From NCBI GenBank assembly GCA_017936885.1, contig JAGBEO010000005.1, positions 1-64,000 on the forward strand: a stretch of DNA of 64,000 bases. Direction: 5' to 3'. The notes under the pieces were generated by a model. It made no database searches, was not told where the DNA came from, and was given only the letters and a program-made list of their open reading frames with translations. A program made the translations under genes and the position numbers. This document shows positions 61,921 through 64,000 of the stretch, piece after piece. This DNA comes from Lachnospiraceae bacterium. Its GTDB lineage: Bacteria > Bacillota > Clostridia > Lachnospirales > Lachnospiraceae. How positions within the stretch are numbered: the first letter of the stretch is position 1; the number at the start of each line of letters is the position of its first letter.

Positions 61921-62160
61921 ATGACACAGAATGCACAAGTAGATAACTTAGTAAACCTTTTAGACGGCTACGCAACCAAAGGCGGTCACCACTTAAATGT
62001 CAACGTTTTAAACAGGGATACTCTCTTGGATGCCCAGAAACATCCCGAGAATTACCCGCAGTTAACCATCCGCGTGTCCGGTTACGCCGTAAACTTTATT
62101 AAACTGACACCGGAACAGCAGGCAGATGTTATCAGCCGTACTTTCCACGAAAGTGTATAA
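61921..62160 (+). CDS. grcA: Autonomous glycyl radical cofactor (GrcA-like)
   Basis: 79 aa. It is only the C-terminal domain of a glycyl-radical enzyme: a variable start ([20 protein letters not shown]) and then the radical loop [15 protein letters not shown] with the Gly and [14 protein letters not shown]. The same motif ends pyruvate formate-lyase. As in E. coli YfiD, such a spare domain can replace a cleaved C-terminus in oxygen-damaged PFL. GGAGGG precedes the ATG. It is monocistronic with its own terminator. Confidence 0.9.
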   Translation: MTQNAQVDNLVNLLDGYATKGGHHLNVNVLNRDTLLDAQKHPENYPQLTIRVSGYAVNFIKLTPEQQADVISRTFHESV

Positions 62161-62216
62161 CACTTTCCGGACATTGTACCCCCTGATACGCTCAGTGCTT
62201 AACGCGTATCACAAAA

Positions 62217-62247
62217 GGATCGTAGGAAATCTTCCCACGATCCTTTT
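62217..62247 (+). terminator. Terminator of the grcA-like gene
   Basis: GGATCGT (62218-62224) and ACGATCC (62237-62243) form a stem with inner GGA/TCC pairs, followed by TTTTTC. It faces pnp and may serve both. Confidence 0.85.
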
Positions 62248-62273
62248 TCATTTATAGACTTATATTTTAAGCA

Positions 62274-64000
62274 TTATACCTGTGCCACATCCTTCATGGA
62301 GAAGCTGATTCTGCCCATCTTATCCTTGCCTAAGCAAACTACTGTTACTTTATCGCCAAGTGTCAGTACGTCTTCGACATGATTGATTCTCTCTTTCGCA
62401 ATCTTGGAAATGTGAACCATACCCTCTTTGCCCGGAGCAAACTCTATAAATGCGCCGAACTCCTTGATGCTGACTACGGTACCCTTGAAGATCTGACCTT
62501 CTTCAAAGTCTGTAACGATAATCTTAATCATCTCTACAGCCTTGTCCATCATCTCTCTGTCAGTACCGCATACGGATACCTGACCATCGTCTGTAATGTC
62601 GATCTTCACACCTGTACGTGCAATAATCTCATTAATGGTCTTACCACGCTGTCCTACTACATCGCCGATCTTCTCCGGATCGATCTGGATAGAAATGATC
62701 TTAGGAGCATACTTTCCGACCTCTTTACGGGGAGCTGCGATGGCAGGTACCATACAGTTAGCCATGATAAATTCTCTTGCCTCACGACATCTTGCAATAG
62801 CACCCTCAACAATCGGTCTGGTCAGACCGTGAATCTTAATATCCATCTGGATTGCCGTGATACCGTCATGGGTACCTGTTACCTTAAAGTCCATATCGCC
62901 GAAGAAATCCTCAAGACCCTGGATATCTGTTAACAATACGAAATCATCATCTGTGTCTCCGGTTACCAGACCGCAGGAAATACCTGCTACCATCTTCTTG
63001 ATCGGTACACCTGCTGCCATCAGGGACATACAGGATGCACAGGTAGATGCCATGGAAGTGGAACCGTTGGACTCAAAAGTCTCAGATACGGTACGGATCG
63101 CATATGGGAACTCTTCCTCACTGGGCAGTACCGGAATAAGCGCTCTCTCAGCCAATGCTCCATGTCCGATCTCTCTACGTCCCGGTCCACGGCTGACCTT
63201 CGTCTCACCTACGGAATAGGAAGGGAAATTATAATGGTGCATATATCTCTTGCATGTTACATTCTCATCTAAGCCGTCTACCTTCTGTACCTCAGATAAA
63301 GGTGCCAGTGTACATACGTTACAGATCTGTGTCTGTCCACGGGTAAACATGGCAGAACCGTGTACTCTCGGAATGATATCAACCTCTGCTGCTAACGGTC
63401 TGATCTGATCCAGTGCACGACCGTCAGGACGCTTGTGATCCTTTAAGATCATCTTGCGGACTGTCTTCTTCTGATACTGATATACTGCCTCGCCGAGTAC
63501 TGCAAGATACTCTTCATTGTCAGCAAAAGCTTCCTCTAACTTGGCAGTTACGTTCTTGATATTTTCCTCGCGCACCTGCTTCTCATCCGTGAAGACTGCG
63601 GTCTCCATCTCCTCAGGTGTTACGATCTTCTTCATGTCCTCAAACATCTGTGCCGGAATTGCACAGCTCTCATATGCATGTTTCGGCTTACCGACCTCAG
63701 CTACGATCTTATTGATAAACTCAATAATCGTCTGATTTACTTCATGTGCCTTATAAATCGCCTCGATCACTTTCGCTTCCGGTACTTCATTAGCGCCTGC
63801 CTCGATCATGATAACCTTCTCTGATGTGGAAGCAACAGTCATCTTCAGATCACCCTTAGCCCACTGCTCCTGAGACGGATTCACGATCAACTCGCCGTCG
63901 ATCAAGCCCATCTGTGTCATGGCACAGGGACCGTCAAAAGGAATATCGGAAATGCATGTTGCGATAGCAGTACCGATCATAGCAACTAACTCAGGACGGC
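62274..64000 (-). CDS. pnp: Polyribonucleotide nucleotidyltransferase (PNPase), N-terminus beyond the window
   Basis: About 575 codons are in the window; the frame is open to the right edge (RPELVAMIGTAIA), so roughly the first 120 residues are missing. Visible are the end of the first RNase PH core (GLIDGELIVNPS), the helical linker, the second RNase PH core (DHKRPDGRALDQIRPLAAEV, RREIGHGALAERALIPVLPS, VTGTHDGITAIQMDIKI), the KH domain (DPEKIGDVVGQRGKTINEI) and S1 (FKGTVVSIKEFGAFIEFAPG). It phosphorolytically degrades mRNA as part of the degradosome. Confidence 0.97.
   Translation of the reverse strand, partial: RPELVAMIGTAIATCISDIPFDGPCAMTQMGLIDGELIVNPSQEQWAKGDLKMTVASTSEKVIMIEAGANEVPEAKVIEAIYKAHEVNQTIIEFINKIVAEVGKPKHAYESCAIPAQMFEDMKKIVTPEEMETAVFTDEKQVREENIKNVTAKLEEAFADNEEYLAVLGEAVYQYQKKTVRKMILKDHKRPDGRALDQIRPLAAEVDIIPRVHGSAMFTRGQTQICNVCTLAPLSEVQKVDGLDENVTCKRYMHHYNFPSYSVGETKVSRGPGRREIGHGALAERALIPVLPSEEEFPYAIRTVSETFESNGSTSMASTCASCMSLMAAGVPIKKMVAGISCGLVTGDTDDDFVLLTDIQGLEDFFGDMDFKVTGTHDGITAIQMDIKIHGLTRPIVEGAIARCREAREFIMANCMVPAIAAPRKEVGKYAPKIISIQIDPEKIGDVVGQRGKTINEIIARTGVKIDITDDGQVSVCGTDREMMDKAVEMIKIIVTDFEEGQIFKGTVVSIKEFGAFIEFAPGKEGMVHISKIAKERINHVEDVLTLGDKVTVVCLGKDKMGRISFSMKDVAQV

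Noticed and set aside
1..64000. tRNA or rRNA genes
   Set aside because: I saw no T-loop GTTCGAATC-type motifs in cloverleaf context and no rRNA signature.

Overview
The window looks like a chromosome segment from a Lachnospiraceae-type gut Clostridium (Bacillota). The evidence is low-to-moderate GC, strong AGGAGG ribosome sites, pyruvate phosphate dikinase, an HD-GYP regulator, aspartate carbamoyltransferase in PyrB+PyrI form, a free-standing glycyl-radical domain, AgrC/LytTR two-component systems and small proteins of Lachnospiraceae flavour (for example a DUF6718-like protein). The genus cannot be fixed from sequence alone.

Layout. (1) 1-2.4 kb: a minus-strand AraC regulator - EamA transporter - DUF2000 operon. 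(2) 2.4-32.4 kb: an accessory region built of two related modules. Each module has, in the same order on the + axis, a run of minus-strand genes whose products begin with a shared short tag (M-x-[IV]-[ST]-G-[IVF]-G-like), an AgrC-like kinase and LytTR regulator, a conserved hairpin element, a ~430-bp iteron-like repeat (9288-9705; 28950-29395), a variable ~3.2-kb cargo, and a ~205-bp repeat (12551-12755; 32141-32345). Cargo 1 is a holin plus an XRE regulator divergent from a 379-aa protein; cargo 2 is a DUF4238 protein plus a 454-aa unknown. Between the modules lie a lipoprotein, a RelA/SpoT-domain protein with DUF6718, and a ~4.1-kb phage-derived block (terL fragment - three-gene AT-rich operon with a PD-(D/E)XK-like protein - portal fragment). 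That block is fused on one side to half of an Mrr endonuclease and on the other to the start of a secreted protein. A 22-bp direct repeat (14594-14615; 32389-32410) matches the 3' end of ppdK.

(3) 32.4-64 kb: housekeeping chromosome. Minus-strand ppdK and a GDPD enzyme are followed by plus-strand ABC-F, PHP and HAD genes. A long minus-strand run holds pheA - DUF815 ATPase - ppx/gppA - ppk1 - maf - HAD - small protein. Then come a DUF5050 protein, a GNAT enzyme and a folate operon (folC-folE-HD-folP-folB/K). After these are a CmpB-like membrane protein, a bPH protein, a nitroreductase, pyrB-pyrI, an HD-GYP regulator, a FapA/DUF342 protein with twelve EIRLGL repeats, a GrcA-like glycyl-radical protein, and pnp, which runs off the right edge.

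Most notable are the two tag-protein clusters. They share the N-terminal tag, a two-component system, repeated intergenic hairpins, and an identical-spacing GAAAC-N17-CGTGTT promoter in front of one gene in each. Together these look like one co-regulated, possibly export-linked system that I cannot match to a described one.
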